Shown here one piece after another: positions 53,378-62,931 of a stretch of DNA of 64,000 nt; within the stretch, counting starts at the first letter, position 1; each line of letters opens with the position of its first letter. The DNA lies in contig JAJPHP010000048.1 of NCBI GenBank assembly GCA_021325255.1, positions 59,369 through 123,368 of the forward strand. The letters run 5' to 3'. The notes beneath the pieces were generated by a model. It saw nothing but the letters and a program-made list of their open reading frames with translations, had not been told where the DNA came from and did no database searches. The position numbers and the translations under genes are program-made. Origin of the DNA: Nitrososphaerota archaeon. Its GTDB lineage: Archaea; Thermoproteota; Nitrososphaeria; Nitrososphaerales; CADDZS01.

Positions 53378-54627
53378 TCACTAATTAACCTGCCCATCCG
53401 CTCAATCCCCTCAACAATCCTTTCCTCGCTTTGGAGTAATGTGATTCTTACGAAATCTAGGTACCATCTTCCGAACGACGTACCTGGCGTCACCGAGACG
53501 TGCTGATCTTCGAGTAGTTTCAGGGCAAATTTCTCGCTATTGAACTTCTTCTCACCTGGCTTTGCGTTGTTAGGCTTCAGCCGAGGGAAGAAGTAAAGCG
53601 CCCCGTCAGGCAGGTAAAACTCTGCCTCAAGGTACTTGCGTAGAGCCGAGGCCGCAACGTCCCGCCTCTTCCTGACCAGCCTAACTTTTTCCCTCACATA
53701 GTCCTTGCACTGGAGCGCGGCGATGAGAGCGTGTTGAATGAACTCTGGAGGGCTAGTCATTATGAGGCTGTTAATTTTCTCAAGCTTCTTTATCGTATCA
53801 TCATCGGAGACGACATATCCAGCCCTGAATCCTGTCATCGAGTAGCTCTTAGACAGGGAAGTCGCAAACACGTACTTGCACCGCCCGTTCGTCTGCAAGA
53901 GAGACCTGAAGCTCGCGCCTTCATTCAGGATATAATCAGAGTACACCTCATCGCCAATCAGAGTCATTTGCTTATCCTCCGCGATCTTCATCAGACGATC
54001 CATGGTATTGCCGTCGAAGATCTTCCCCGTCGGATTGTTTGGAAGATTCAATACAAGCGCGTTGCACCCGCTATCCTCAATTGCTTCGAGGTCTGGCTCC
54101 CACGAATTTTCGAGGTGTGTTGGGAAAAACACGGATGAGAAACCCATGTACTTTGAGAGGTCTCTGTAAGCCGGCCAGTCTGGCGATATTATTCCAACCC
54201 TCGAGTTTGCGGGGAGAGTGCAGTAAGCAAGGTATAGGGCCATTCTCCCGCCCACGGCCATCAGGGTCTGCTTCGGGGTAAAGCCCGAGCTGTACTTTTC
54301 ATTGATGTGGTCGGCGATCGCCCTCCTCACCTCTGGGATTCCACCTGGCTCCGTGTACCTTCCTCTGCCGGCCCTTAGCGCCCTAATCGTTACGTCGACT
54401 ACTTCCTGTGGCGGTTCAAAGTCTGGCTCGCCGGCGTCGAAGTGTATAACGTCATACCCCTTTTTTTCGAGGTCCTTTGCCTTAAAGAAGATATCAACGA
54501 GTGAAACGAATGGCGCAACATCAGATTCTGGACTAGTAGAAGCGGAATCATTGCTTAGATTATCCACACCCACAGACTTCCTCTTGTTGATACCGCCCTC
54601 TACTTTCCCTTGCTTTTGCTCGAGCAA
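53362..54627 (-). CDS. PLP-dependent aminotransferase, class I/II
   Basis: 421 aa with a 35-residue Ser-rich N-terminal extension. Fold-type I features: FDAGEPDFEPP, NLPNNPTGKIF, IGDEVYSDY, the PLP Lys in SLSKSYSMTGFRAGY, and C-terminal RITLL. Related to aspartate/alanine-type aminotransferases. The substrate cannot be fixed. A Rieske-protein gene lies upstream on the same strand. Confidence 0.9.
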   Translation of the reverse strand: MLEQKQGKVEGGINKRKSVGVDNLSNDSASTSPESDVAPFVSLVDIFFKAKDLEKKGYDVIHFDAGEPDFEPPQEVVDVTIRALRAGRGRYTEPGGIPEVRRAIADHINEKYSSGFTPKQTLMAVGGRMALYLAYCTLPANSRVGIISPDWPAYRDLSKYMGFSSVFFPTHLENSWEPDLEAIEDSGCNALVLNLPNNPTGKIFDGNTMDRLMKIAEDKQMTLIGDEVYSDYILNEGASFRSLLQTNGRCKYVFATSLSKSYSMTGFRAGYVVSDDDTIKKLEKINSLIMTSPPEFIQHALIAALQCKDYVREKVRLVRKRRDVAASALRKYLEAEFYLPDGALYFFPRLKPNNAKPGEKKFNSEKFALKLLEDQHVSVTPGTSFGRWYLDFVRITLLQSEERIVEGIERMGRLISDYSDT

Positions 54628-54766
54628 ATTACAACATAGCCCCCTTTTGACTCCCTCTTACTTTTTTCCTCTTTGAGTTCGCTTTCCATCCTTGTGTTCT
54701 ATCTCCGTAAACGTTCCTTTAGCCGCGTACTTCTCAATACATTCGAGAAGTGTGTGTTGGCACTCA

Positions 54767-55103
54767 CTAAATGCCAACGTAGGCCTCACTCTCCTCCACC
54801 TTTACCACATAGGTTCGCAGATTAGGGATGGTTTCAGGATCATCGCCATTTGGTCCGGAAAGAACCTGACCCGTTTCAATGTTGAATTTAGCCTGATGCA
54901 GTGGACAGGTGAGAACCTCCCCCCGTGAGCATTCCCAGTGAAAGGTCAGCCTCTTCGTGGGTACAAGTTGAATCGGCAGCGTACAAGTTTTCTCCCAGTC
55001 TCGTGATTACGATCGGCCTTCCTTCTACCTCGAATCGATACAGAGCGCCCTCATCCAAAATTTCAGAGGCTTTGCATACTCTGTGGAACTGCACAAAACT
55101 CAC
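54767..55103 (-). pseudogene. Rieske ferredoxin, frameshifted
   Basis: The first frame reads from TTG/ATG-like start at 55103 through CTHEEADLS (first Cys-x-His) then stops at 54888. Removing one base from the C6 run (54919-54924; G6 on the coding strand) continues EVLTCPLHQAKF (second Cys-x2-His), ETGQVLSGP and a normal end at 54767. The restored 111-aa protein is a complete bacterial-type Rieske ferredoxin carrying [2Fe-2S]. Decay or sequencing error. Confidence 0.75.
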
Positions 55104-55485
55104 CCAACAATGAAAGTTGCTTCGAGCAGAATGAATCTGCTTTCTCCAGTACAGTAAGCTCCAAGAGTTTCGGATATATGTGTGGCGCGGCTGAGAGGGG
55201 GCTACGAAATCCCGAATCCGCCCTCAACAAACTGAAAAGATTTTGGCCTAACAATTGAGCCCTGCGGTTGAGAAAAGCGAGATCGTTCTGTGAGTAGCCT
55301 CTGCACACCTTGGTAAAAGCAGTCGGATTAAATTTTCTATTCAAAGAGTACGCCTACCGTGTAGTTAGAAATCTTGCTTCGAGATTAAATCCCCAGAGGC
55401 AATTCCGCTGTGGTAATCTGCCTGCAATCGGATGCTCTTCGAGCACAGGCGACACAGGAAATGAAGGTCAAGAGAACAGGGGAGA
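55104..55485. other. Intergenic stretch, no gene seen
   Basis: About 380 bases between the divergent Rieske and secreted-protein genes. Short overlapping frames only. Confidence 0.5.
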
Positions 55486-55502
55486 AAGGGTAGAGTACCC
55501 TT
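55486..55502 (+). promoter_or_regulatory. Hairpin covering the ribosome-binding site
   Basis: AAGGGTA-GAG-TACCCTT is a perfect 7-bp hairpin ending right before the ATG at 55503. The AAAGGG Shine-Dalgarno is inside the stem, so the hairpin could limit translation. Confidence 0.5.
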
Positions 55503-56828
55503 ATGGCACGCGCCGGAACCGCAGTTGCGATCGTCGGAATTCTGATCATAATCCTGATAGGGGCAGCTCTTGGATACACCTACTTTGCACAAAACCAGGC
55601 CGGTACAAAATCAACCTCGTCAACAAGCCCAAGCTCTACTACAACAGAGCCTGTACTCACAAGCTCAACGAGTGCCAGCGCGACGCCCGTCAGCAGGGCT
55701 AGCAACACTTCTTCCACAACATCGAGCTCAGTCACTACGTCGCAATCCAAGACTACGACGACATCCACGACTTCGCACAGCGCAACCACGTCGACTGTAC
55801 AGAAGACCTATTCGTTGAACCTTACAAGTTCCGGCCTTTCCCCGGTCGTCAACTCTACCCTGAAGACTCCCGTACTGCGTACTAGTCTGAGGAATGACAA
55901 TGCTACCACCCCCTACTTGGACAACGGATTCAACTGGGTCATAAGCGGCGACTTTGAACCCAGCGTCGCATACTTTTTTGCGAACTCCTCTGGTCTGACG
56001 CTTGTGCAGGAGACGCAGAACGCGCCGCACCACGAGTGGGACGGAGACCACGAGGAGAACGTCAGCGAGCTCTCGGGAGTACTTTACGGCATTCCGCTAA
56101 ACGCCACTACGTTTTCCATAGATGTAGTCCTGCCGAACTATAGCACAATCTTTGCAAATTGCCCCTACGACCATGCGTTCTCGGGATGCTCGTATCAGGG
56201 CCAGGGACCGGTCATCTCCGCCAACTGGGCGCTCAACGTCTTCGGCCAGAACTTTGACAACTCGATTGCAGTGAGCGTCGCGGAGGGAAAGCAGGGGATG
56301 ACCTTCGGCGCCGGGACAGCAAGCATCGTGAATGGGAAGTATGTCGGCGGCAAGTTTCTGGGTGGAATATCGGTGCAGAACTTTACCTCTCACCACACTC
56401 TGACGATTTCTACTGACAGGAAGAGCTACCTGGAACTCTATGTTGATAACTACCTTATCTACCGCAACACCTCTCTCCCCATAAGTCTCAACGGAACGGG
56501 AATTGCCCTAAACTTTTATCAGTTCACTTCGGTCAATAACGAGACAATGAAGACCACCTGGACCAACTTTACATCTTACTCATCATCCTCGATCTTCGTT
56601 GGCGGCCTCTCCCCCGGAATGACGGTCGAGGTCAATGGCCTATACGGGTTCAATTCGAGCGTGAGCGTGAACTCTTCTTCCTCATCGAACGGAGTCGTCG
56701 TAATGGACGTTGCCCCCTCTCCCAACAACCTGACCGTCAAGGTCTTGCTCAATGGAACCCGGATTGCAGAGTACAGCGGGGCAATCTCAGTCGGCGCAAA
56801 GCTGGAGCTACTGACAAAAAGCGGCTGA
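55503..56828 (+). CDS. Secreted, heavily glycosylatable beta-sandwich protein
   Basis: 441 aa. N-terminal TM anchor (AVAIVGILIIILIGAALGYTY), an 80-residue Ser/Thr-rich stalk, then a concanavalin/LamG-like sandwich of about 220 residues (WVISGDFEPSVAYFF; LTISTDRKSYLELYVDNYLIYRN is a typical strand pair) and a final small beta domain. Many N-x-S/T sites. Surface protein; ligand unknown. The stalk resembles that of the 23766 thioredoxin. Confidence 0.65.
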   Translation: MARAGTAVAIVGILIIILIGAALGYTYFAQNQAGTKSTSSTSPSSTTTEPVLTSSTSASATPVSRASNTSSTTSSSVTTSQSKTTTTSTTSHSATTSTVQKTYSLNLTSSGLSPVVNSTLKTPVLRTSLRNDNATTPYLDNGFNWVISGDFEPSVAYFFANSSGLTLVQETQNAPHHEWDGDHEENVSELSGVLYGIPLNATTFSIDVVLPNYSTIFANCPYDHAFSGCSYQGQGPVISANWALNVFGQNFDNSIAVSVAEGKQGMTFGAGTASIVNGKYVGGKFLGGISVQNFTSHHTLTISTDRKSYLELYVDNYLIYRNTSLPISLNGTGIALNFYQFTSVNNETMKTTWTNFTSYSSSSIFVGGLSPGMTVEVNGLYGFNSSVSVNSSSSSNGVVVMDVAPSPNNLTVKVLLNGTRIAEYSGAISVGAKLELLTKSG

Positions 56829-57144
56829 GTAAAAAAGAGACTTCCATCTCCTGTAAGGATTCATAGCGGTTGAATCACCGCATCTTTCACATTCTCCCTC
56901 CCATCGTGGTTGGACTATGAAAGACAGCGCAAGTTCACCTGATTCATAAAGCACTCCGCGATGAATTGCAGTCAATCTCAAAGCGAACAACTTTTTTTCG
57001 GAAATTGATATATGATTCTGAGAAAGAGTCTCATTTCCGTACGATTGTGCGGTCCCGTGACTTTGCTTTGAAATGCGTGTATGACCGGGCCTCGATCCAG
57101 CAGAATTTGTGAATGAAACAGAGGAGAATTGATTATCTGAAGAG
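56829..57144. other. Intergenic stretch before tldD
   Basis: About 315 bases. GATATATGA at 57008-57016 is TATA-like and would start RNA about 57035-57040, giving a roughly 105-base leader to the TldD TTG. No ncRNA is identified. Confidence 0.4.
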
Positions 57145-58593
57145 TTGAGCGAAGAACTGGTGCACCGTGCCGTTGAGCGGGCAGGGCAAAAAGGGTGCGA
57201 ATACGCAGAAGCCCGATGGCAGCGAACGGACGATCTTGTCTGCTACATCAGGAATGGGGAAGCAGAGCCCACGCAGATCGCCTCGGCCGAAGGAATTGGA
57301 ATCCGCGTCGTACTTGACGGCGAGCTTGCTTTTGGCGCTACAAATCTCTTGACTGCAGGGAGCCTTGACGAGCTGACAGATCGACTGGTGAAGAACGCTC
57401 GAGCGGCGTCTAATACAATGAAGGGAGGCAAAATACGACTTTCCAAAGAGAGGGCGAATACTGCAAAGTGGGTAGCCGAGGAGAAGAAGAAAGCCGACGA
57501 CGTTTCCGTCGAGTCGATGATCTCCTTCCTGAAGGAGATTGATACTACTTTGAAGAATCCAATCTCCGAAGTCTCGTTTCCAAACAGGAACCTTATCCTT
57601 GGAAGGAGCGTCGAGGAAAAGTACTTTGAGAACTCTGACGGATCGAGGCTAGAAAGTCGGATACCTAGATTCTTCTATCTTGGCATGATGGTGGGGATGT
57701 ATCAGGGCAGGCCGTCCTCAATTTCAGTGCCTCCAGGCTACTGCGGGCTCGGGGGCACGGGCGGCTGGGAGATAATCGAGGCCCTAAATCTTCAGAGCAG
57801 GATACCCGACGGGGCAAGGCAGGCTGTCATAGGGATCAAGGCTAGCAACAAGCCGCCGGTTGGAGAAACACTTGATGTTATATTAGGACCAAACGTCGCC
57901 GGATTGACGAGCCACGAGTCCTGCGGGCATCCGGGAGAAGCTGACAGGATTTTGGGCAGGGAGGGTGCCCAGGCCGGCGAATCTTTCCTCAAGGCGAACA
58001 CCCTTGGAATGGAAATCGGCAGTTCGGAAGCATACGTGTCCGATGATCCTACTATCCCGCATTCCATGGGCTTTTACCTCTACGATGACGAGGGAGTGAA
58101 GGCGAGGAAGCGAAATTTGATCACCGCTGGCAAGTTCACAGAGTTCCTGCAGAATAGGGAGACAGCTTCCTACTTTGGGATTGAGAGCAATGGGTCGTCG
58201 AGGGCAGTGCAGTTTGATCGGGAGCCCATAATCAGGATGGGGAATACGTTCATCGAGCCGGGGGACTGGACCTTCGAGGAGATGCTTAAGGATATCAGGA
58301 GGGGAGTCTACATCAAGAGTTTCATGGAGTGGAACATCGACGATAAGAGGCTCAACCAGAGGTACGCTGGATTGGAGGCTTACTCCATCGAGAACGGAGC
58401 GCTCGGCGAGCCCATCAAGGAGCCAATCTTCGAAATAACCACACCAAAGTATTGGGGCAGCATAGATGCGCGGGGAAGGGACCTCGAGTATTATTGCGGT
58501 ACCTGTGGAAAAGGGGACCCAATGCAGGGCGCGCCGGTCTTCTTCGGCTCGCCACACATCAGACTCCGAGGCGTGAGGGTGAGTGCAAGGTAA
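57145..58593 (+). CDS. tldD: TldD metalloprotease subunit
   Basis: 482 aa, TTG start. Carries the zinc site H-E-x3-H (HESCGH, H257, E258, H262) followed by PGEADRILG, then ENGALGEPIKEPIFE in the C-terminal part. TldD/TldE form a heterodimer that degrades unfolded peptides and processes some RiPPs. It overlaps tldE by 11 bases. Confidence 0.92.
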   Translation: MSEELVHRAVERAGQKGCEYAEARWQRTDDLVCYIRNGEAEPTQIASAEGIGIRVVLDGELAFGATNLLTAGSLDELTDRLVKNARAASNTMKGGKIRLSKERANTAKWVAEEKKKADDVSVESMISFLKEIDTTLKNPISEVSFPNRNLILGRSVEEKYFENSDGSRLESRIPRFFYLGMMVGMYQGRPSSISVPPGYCGLGGTGGWEIIEALNLQSRIPDGARQAVIGIKASNKPPVGETLDVILGPNVAGLTSHESCGHPGEADRILGREGAQAGESFLKANTLGMEIGSSEAYVSDDPTIPHSMGFYLYDDEGVKARKRNLITAGKFTEFLQNRETASYFGIESNGSSRAVQFDREPIIRMGNTFIEPGDWTFEEMLKDIRRGVYIKSFMEWNIDDKRLNQRYAGLEAYSIENGALGEPIKEPIFEITTPKYWGSIDARGRDLEYYCGTCGKGDPMQGAPVFFGSPHIRLRGVRVSAR

Positions 58594-59944
58594 ATTGGCG
58601 GTCGCTGCTTACACGACGAACCTTGAAGAGATTGCGGGCATCGCCCTGAAGGAGGCGACTGGGGCGGGTTGCTCGGACGTCTCCGTTCTAGCGTCAAAGT
58701 CAAATGCCTCTCAGGTCAGGTTCTCGAACAACAACATCACGCTCGTGAACAACGTCAGGAATGTCACTCTCGATATTTACGTCGCAAAGGAAAGGAAGCG
58801 GATTGTGGGGCAGACATACAATCCCACGGAGAGCGGAATCAAGCGATTCATAGGCAGCCTCGTGAGTTCATGCGAATCAATTCCGCAGAGCGAGGACTAT
58901 ACCCCGCTGCCGACCGGTCCGTTCCATTACAACTCGCAGGGGAATTTTGACCCCAGAGTGGCAGAGTCGACGGAGCTCGTTGATTATGTGAAGCAGACAA
59001 TTGACGCAGGGCTCTCCAAGGGCGCAGCCCGGGTCAGCGGATCGCTCAACACCGAGAGCACGGAATTTGCAATTCTGACCTCTGCCGGAGCATCCGGGAG
59101 CGACCGCCAGACCAAGCTGCTGCTCAACGTGAGAGCGTTTACGGATGATGACGCGTCAGGGCACGGCCTTTCGTGCACCTCGTACGTCGCAGACTTTCGT
59201 CCGGCGGAGGCAGGAGCGCTTGCGGGTGAGTATGCGAGCAAATCAAGGAATCCTGCCCAGCTGCCAGAGGGAACCTACGACGTCGTTTTCACCAGCACCG
59301 TCGTGGCGAACATACTTCCCGTAGCAAGAAGCGCTTCGGCTTTTGCGATAGAGTCGGGCACTTCATTCCTTGAAGGGAAACTCGACCAGAGGGTCGGTGT
59401 CCAGACGCTTGGTATCGAGGACAGTGGCGTATATGATCACGGTCTCGGTGGAAGGGCCTTCGACGACGAGGGCACACCAACGATGAACAAGCGGGTTGTC
59501 AGTGAAGGAGTATTTCGAACCATTCTCCACAACACGACTACTGCGAGAAAGTTCAATTCAAAGAGTACAGGTAACGCTGGAATCATCGCACCTTATCCGA
59601 TAACCACCGTCTTTCAAGAGGGAAGAATCAGTTTCGACGACATGATCAAGGAAACCAGAAACGGGGTTCTTATCACCAACAACTGGTACACGAGATACCA
59701 AAATCAGAGGACGGGCGATTATTCTACTGTCCCGAGAGATGCGGCGTTTCGAATATCCGGCGGAGAAGTGAAGGAGCCCCTTTCAGGGCTTCGGGTGAGC
59801 GATTCTATCCCAAGACAGCTTGAGAGCATCGAGCTGATATCCAAGGAGCGAAACTGGATCAAGTGGTGGGAAGTGGAGACCCCTACGCTCGCCCCTTCCA
59901 TGATGATCAAGGGTGTCAAGATAACCAGGGCCGTCGGAAGCTAA
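58583..59944 (+). CDS. tldE: TldE/PmbA partner subunit
   Basis: 453 aa. Same fold as TldD but without the HExxxH motif, as expected for TldE. Landmarks: SNNNITLVNNVRNVTLDIYV near the start, AFDDEGTPTMNKRVV, and TGDYSTVPRDAAFRISGGEV. GTG at 58583 overlaps tldD; a TTG at 58595 right after the tldD stop is the alternative start. Co-translated with TldD. Confidence 0.9.
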   Translation: MQGKLAVAAYTTNLEEIAGIALKEATGAGCSDVSVLASKSNASQVRFSNNNITLVNNVRNVTLDIYVAKERKRIVGQTYNPTESGIKRFIGSLVSSCESIPQSEDYTPLPTGPFHYNSQGNFDPRVAESTELVDYVKQTIDAGLSKGAARVSGSLNTESTEFAILTSAGASGSDRQTKLLLNVRAFTDDDASGHGLSCTSYVADFRPAEAGALAGEYASKSRNPAQLPEGTYDVVFTSTVVANILPVARSASAFAIESGTSFLEGKLDQRVGVQTLGIEDSGVYDHGLGGRAFDDEGTPTMNKRVVSEGVFRTILHNTTTARKFNSKSTGNAGIIAPYPITTVFQEGRISFDDMIKETRNGVLITNNWYTRYQNQRTGDYSTVPRDAAFRISGGEVKEPLSGLRVSDSIPRQLESIELISKERNWIKWWEVETPTLAPSMMIKGVKITRAVGS

Positions 59945-60245
59945 AAAAGCGAAAACTGCGGCCGTCCCTTCGAAGAGCGATTGTCTCATTATCACTCCGC
60001 TTCAATCCCATTTGGTAGTTTTTGAGAGAAAGAAGAGAAGTGCGGTGAAACAGGTTTTCAAGGGAGAGCCTTTTTGGTTAGTAAGCTAATTAAGGCGCAA
60101 ACAAACTCAGTATCAGAGCCTTCTTTTTCGCGTTAGCTTCTTGACTTACGGAAGTAGACCCCCGTTGTAAATGAGCGGAGAAAGAAAGGCCTACCCAATA
60201 AATGTGAAGAGTGGAAGAGATACAGGAGGGCTGTAAATAGAGTAA
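59945..60245. other. Intergenic stretch before E1 alpha
   Basis: About 300 bases, no gene. An AGGAGGG run (60222-60228) sits 17 bases before the ATG, further than usual for a Shine-Dalgarno. Confidence 0.5.
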
Positions 60246-61379
60246 ATGAAATCTAGCGTGTCTTCAACTGCAACCCCGTCATCGGAATCTTCCTCGAGCA
60301 TGCTGCAGATTCTCCGCCCCGACGGCGAGTTAGTCCAAGGGGCGCGGGATCCCATGATTCCCACCGAAGAGTTGCTTGTGGCATACCGCAACATGGTTCT
60401 TACAAGATCGCTCGATGAGAAACTCGTCGCATTGCAGCGTCAGGGCAGGCTGGGCACTTATGTTTCATCTTCGGGCCAAGAGGCAACGCAGGTGGGCGTT
60501 ACCCTTGGAATCTCAAAGGGGAACAGGGATTGGGTGTTTCCAATGTACAGGGACCTAGGCGTCGTCGTCCAGATGGGCGTCCCTCTCGATTCCATTCTTG
60601 ACCGATTGTTCTCTAATGAGAATGACAAGTCACTCGGAAGAGATCTTCCCAATGCGTACGGTTGGAAGGAATACAGGATTTTCAGCCTCGCAGCTCCCAT
60701 AGCGAGCCACGTATGCCCCGCGGTTGGCTTTGCGATGGCCGCTCGGATGAGGAATGACGATCTGGTGACCGTTGCAACCTTCGGTGATGGAGCTACCTCG
60801 TCGAGCGAGTTCCACGTGGGAATGAACTTTGCCGGAGTGTACAAGGCCCCAGCAATTCTCGTTTGCGAGAATAACCAATACGCAATTTCCGTTCCAGTGA
60901 CTTTGCAGACGGCGTCTGAGAGCATTGCCATAAAAGCCACAGCTTACGGATTCGAGGGAGTCAAGGTGGACGGGAACGACCTCATGGCAGTCTATTCTGC
61001 AGTGAGTGCCGCCGCAGAAAAGGCAAGGAGAGGAGACGGCCCCACATTGATAGAGTGCTACACTTACAGAATTGGAGCGCACTCCACTTCGGATGATTGG
61101 AAGAAGTACAGATCGCAAGAGGAAGTGGAAAGCTGGAAGCGCAAGGATCCGCTTCCCAGAGTGATGAATTATCTCGAGAAGAAGAGAAATGCTTGGTCCA
61201 GAGAAAAAGAGACTCAGTTACGATCTCAGTTAGATGCGGAGATCAGCAAGGCGATCCAAAAGTCAGAGTCCCTGCCTCCGCCTCCAGTTGCGACGATGTT
61301 TGATGATGTGTATGCCAAGCCCACATGGAACGTCCTAGAGGGTAAGATAGACGAAGAACAAGAACAAAAAGAAAAGTGA
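60246..61379 (+). CDS. 2-oxoacid dehydrogenase E1 alpha subunit
   Basis: 377 aa. TPP-binding motif GDGAT (180-184) through ENNQYAIS; phosphorylation-loop-like YRIGAHSTSDD; EATQVGVTLG near the N-terminus. By family it decarboxylates pyruvate or branched-chain 2-oxoacids with an E1 beta partner. E1 beta, E2 and E3 are not in the window, so the substrate is open (pyruvate, isovalerate or acetoin type). Confidence 0.88.
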   Translation: MKSSVSSTATPSSESSSSMLQILRPDGELVQGARDPMIPTEELLVAYRNMVLTRSLDEKLVALQRQGRLGTYVSSSGQEATQVGVTLGISKGNRDWVFPMYRDLGVVVQMGVPLDSILDRLFSNENDKSLGRDLPNAYGWKEYRIFSLAAPIASHVCPAVGFAMAARMRNDDLVTVATFGDGATSSSEFHVGMNFAGVYKAPAILVCENNQYAISVPVTLQTASESIAIKATAYGFEGVKVDGNDLMAVYSAVSAAAEKARRGDGPTLIECYTYRIGAHSTSDDWKKYRSQEEVESWKRKDPLPRVMNYLEKKRNAWSREKETQLRSQLDAEISKAIQKSESLPPPPVATMFDDVYAKPTWNVLEGKIDEEQEQKEK

Positions 61380-61471
61380 AGCCAAAGACGGAAAGATAGC
61401 ACGCATACCCTAACATCTCTTCTGTTGCAATTAAGCTCTGTTTCATCTTTTGCACCCTGCCTACACGATTC

Positions 61472-61642
61472 TTACTTGTAATCAGTAATCATCGGCAAGA
61501 GCTCAATCACAAGTCCTTTCATCGTAGGGTCGGGCCGTATCGCAATCGGCTGGCCATCTCGAATCTTCAGCCGGTCTCGGAGCTGTTTTGGTATGGTTAT
61601 CCGACCCTGCGTTGATACTTTGATGTGTTTTTCATCAGTCAA
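61472..61642 (-). CDS. AbrB/SpoVT-type swapped-hairpin protein
   Basis: 56 aa, TTG start. HIKVSTQGRITIPKQLRDRLKIRDGQPIAI is the classic AbrB beta-hairpin DNA-binding fold. It is probably a small transcription regulator or an antitoxin-type partner, but no toxin gene is adjacent. Ends 93 bases from the E1 alpha stop, convergent. Confidence 0.75.
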   Translation of the reverse strand: MTDEKHIKVSTQGRITIPKQLRDRLKIRDGQPIAIRPDPTMKGLVIELLPMITDYK

Positions 61643-61968
61643 ATTTTCTCTCCATCCCCTCTCATCAGACTAAGGAAGTTTTCCATGCTTGCTTTGGCGC
61701 GGATAGACGGGTAGAAGTCAGGCGATATTGAATATATCGAAACTACTCAGATCGAATACGAGAGTACGTGATTTCAAGTAAACCTTGAACATCTTTCCCT
61801 CGCTTCTTGTTCCCTCATGGATGAACCGGTTTGATGCTCAAGTGTAACCAAGATCAGTCATTTTCAACAATCCTGAAAGTGACTATGGTTCGCGGAATGC
61901 GCCAGCACTGGGATACATTTTTCACCCAGCTAAACTAGGGCTCGTCTCTTGATAACGGGATAAGGAAG
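61643..61968. other. Intergenic stretch, no gene seen
   Basis: About 325 bases between the divergent AbrB-type gene and the 61969 membrane gene. Nothing recognised. Confidence 0.5.
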
Positions 61969-62319
61969 TTGACCCCACTAGATGCTGCTTTCGATGCGGT
62001 CGCCATAGTGTTCTTACTCGCGACCATGCTCTACGCATATAGACTGGTGTCCATGACCAAGGATGCAGAGATTGTGGCACTGAGCCAGCCCAGGACAGTG
62101 TTCAGGCTTATCTTGGTCGCATTCATTTTCCTCTTCTTTCTGCCTTTTCTATCGCTCATCAACGAGATCCTTTATCCCGTGCCATATCTTGATCCAATTC
62201 AACACTTGCTTGTTATAGGCACGGCTTTTCTCAGCGTTGTTGCGATATACACGGCAGTGTACTTTTACAGGACGTCTACGCGTAAAGTTCAACAGGACAT
62301 CAGAAGCAGGCAGAGTTAG
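61969..62319 (+). CDS. Three-TM membrane protein
   Basis: 116 aa, TTG start after a TAAGGAA Shine-Dalgarno-like stretch. TM1 AVAIVFLLATMLYAYRL, TM2 LILVAFIFLFFLPFLSLI, TM3 LLVIGTAFLSVVAIYTAVYFY, with a charged tail. No motif; unknown function. The downstream small gene may be co-transcribed. Confidence 0.55.
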   Translation: MTPLDAAFDAVAIVFLLATMLYAYRLVSMTKDAEIVALSQPRTVFRLILVAFIFLFFLPFLSLINEILYPVPYLDPIQHLLVIGTAFLSVVAIYTAVYFYRTSTRKVQQDIRSRQS

Positions 62320-62499
62320 CGGCCAACGCAGGCAATGGTGCTGAAGGCGATAGGGACTCCAAAAGGGAAGAACGAGCTTGGCTGGAGCCCAAATCTTATT
62401 TTCTCCAATCGATTATTTTCTCCTTCCATCTTTTGCTTCCCTTCCGCAACATTGCATCCCCGATCCACAACGCAGTCAAGTGTTACAGGGCGGGTCAGT

Positions 62500-62931
62500 A
62501 TGAAAGCTGTGGATCAACAGGGAAATGTCAAATCGCCTGTATCAGAACCGGTTTCCACTTCGCAGGATCTAGACCGCCCAATAGAACCCGACTCCATTCT
62601 GAACCGGCTTCTTCTCAAGGCGGTGAAGAGAGGGCTCGCACACTTTGGTTCCGCAGAGGTTTCCGATTCCTTACTCTACATTTTGGAACTGGAACACTCG
62701 GTCAATGTCTCATCCCTGGCCGAATGCATTCCCGCTCTAAGGACCGGGCTCGAAAGATTGTTCGGAGGAGCAGCATACGTAGTAGAGCAGAAGGTGAGGG
62801 TAGAGCTGGCTTCGTTGATCTCAACAAGCTATGAGGGGAAGACTCTCGAGCAGCTGGTCGAAGAGACAAAAAAGCAAGCGACGGAGGGACAGCAACAGGA
62901 AGGAAAAGAACAGAAAACTATCAACGAATGA
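62500..62931 (+). CDS. Hypothetical helical protein
   Basis: 143 aa from ATG 62500. The frame is open to 62335, but the extra N-terminus is composition-unlike and this ATG starts the plausible part. The core SILNRLLLKAVKRGLAHFGSAEVSDSLLYILE is helical, with a Gln/Glu-rich tail. No domain named. Confidence 0.5.
   Translation: MKAVDQQGNVKSPVSEPVSTSQDLDRPIEPDSILNRLLLKAVKRGLAHFGSAEVSDSLLYILELEHSVNVSSLAECIPALRTGLERLFGGAAYVVEQKVRVELASLISTSYEGKTLEQLVEETKKQATEGQQQEGKEQKTINE

Noticed and set aside
62335..62499. N-terminal extension of the 62500 hypothetical protein
   Set aside because: Phe/Ser/Pro-rich sequence unlike the rest; the internal ATG is the more plausible start.
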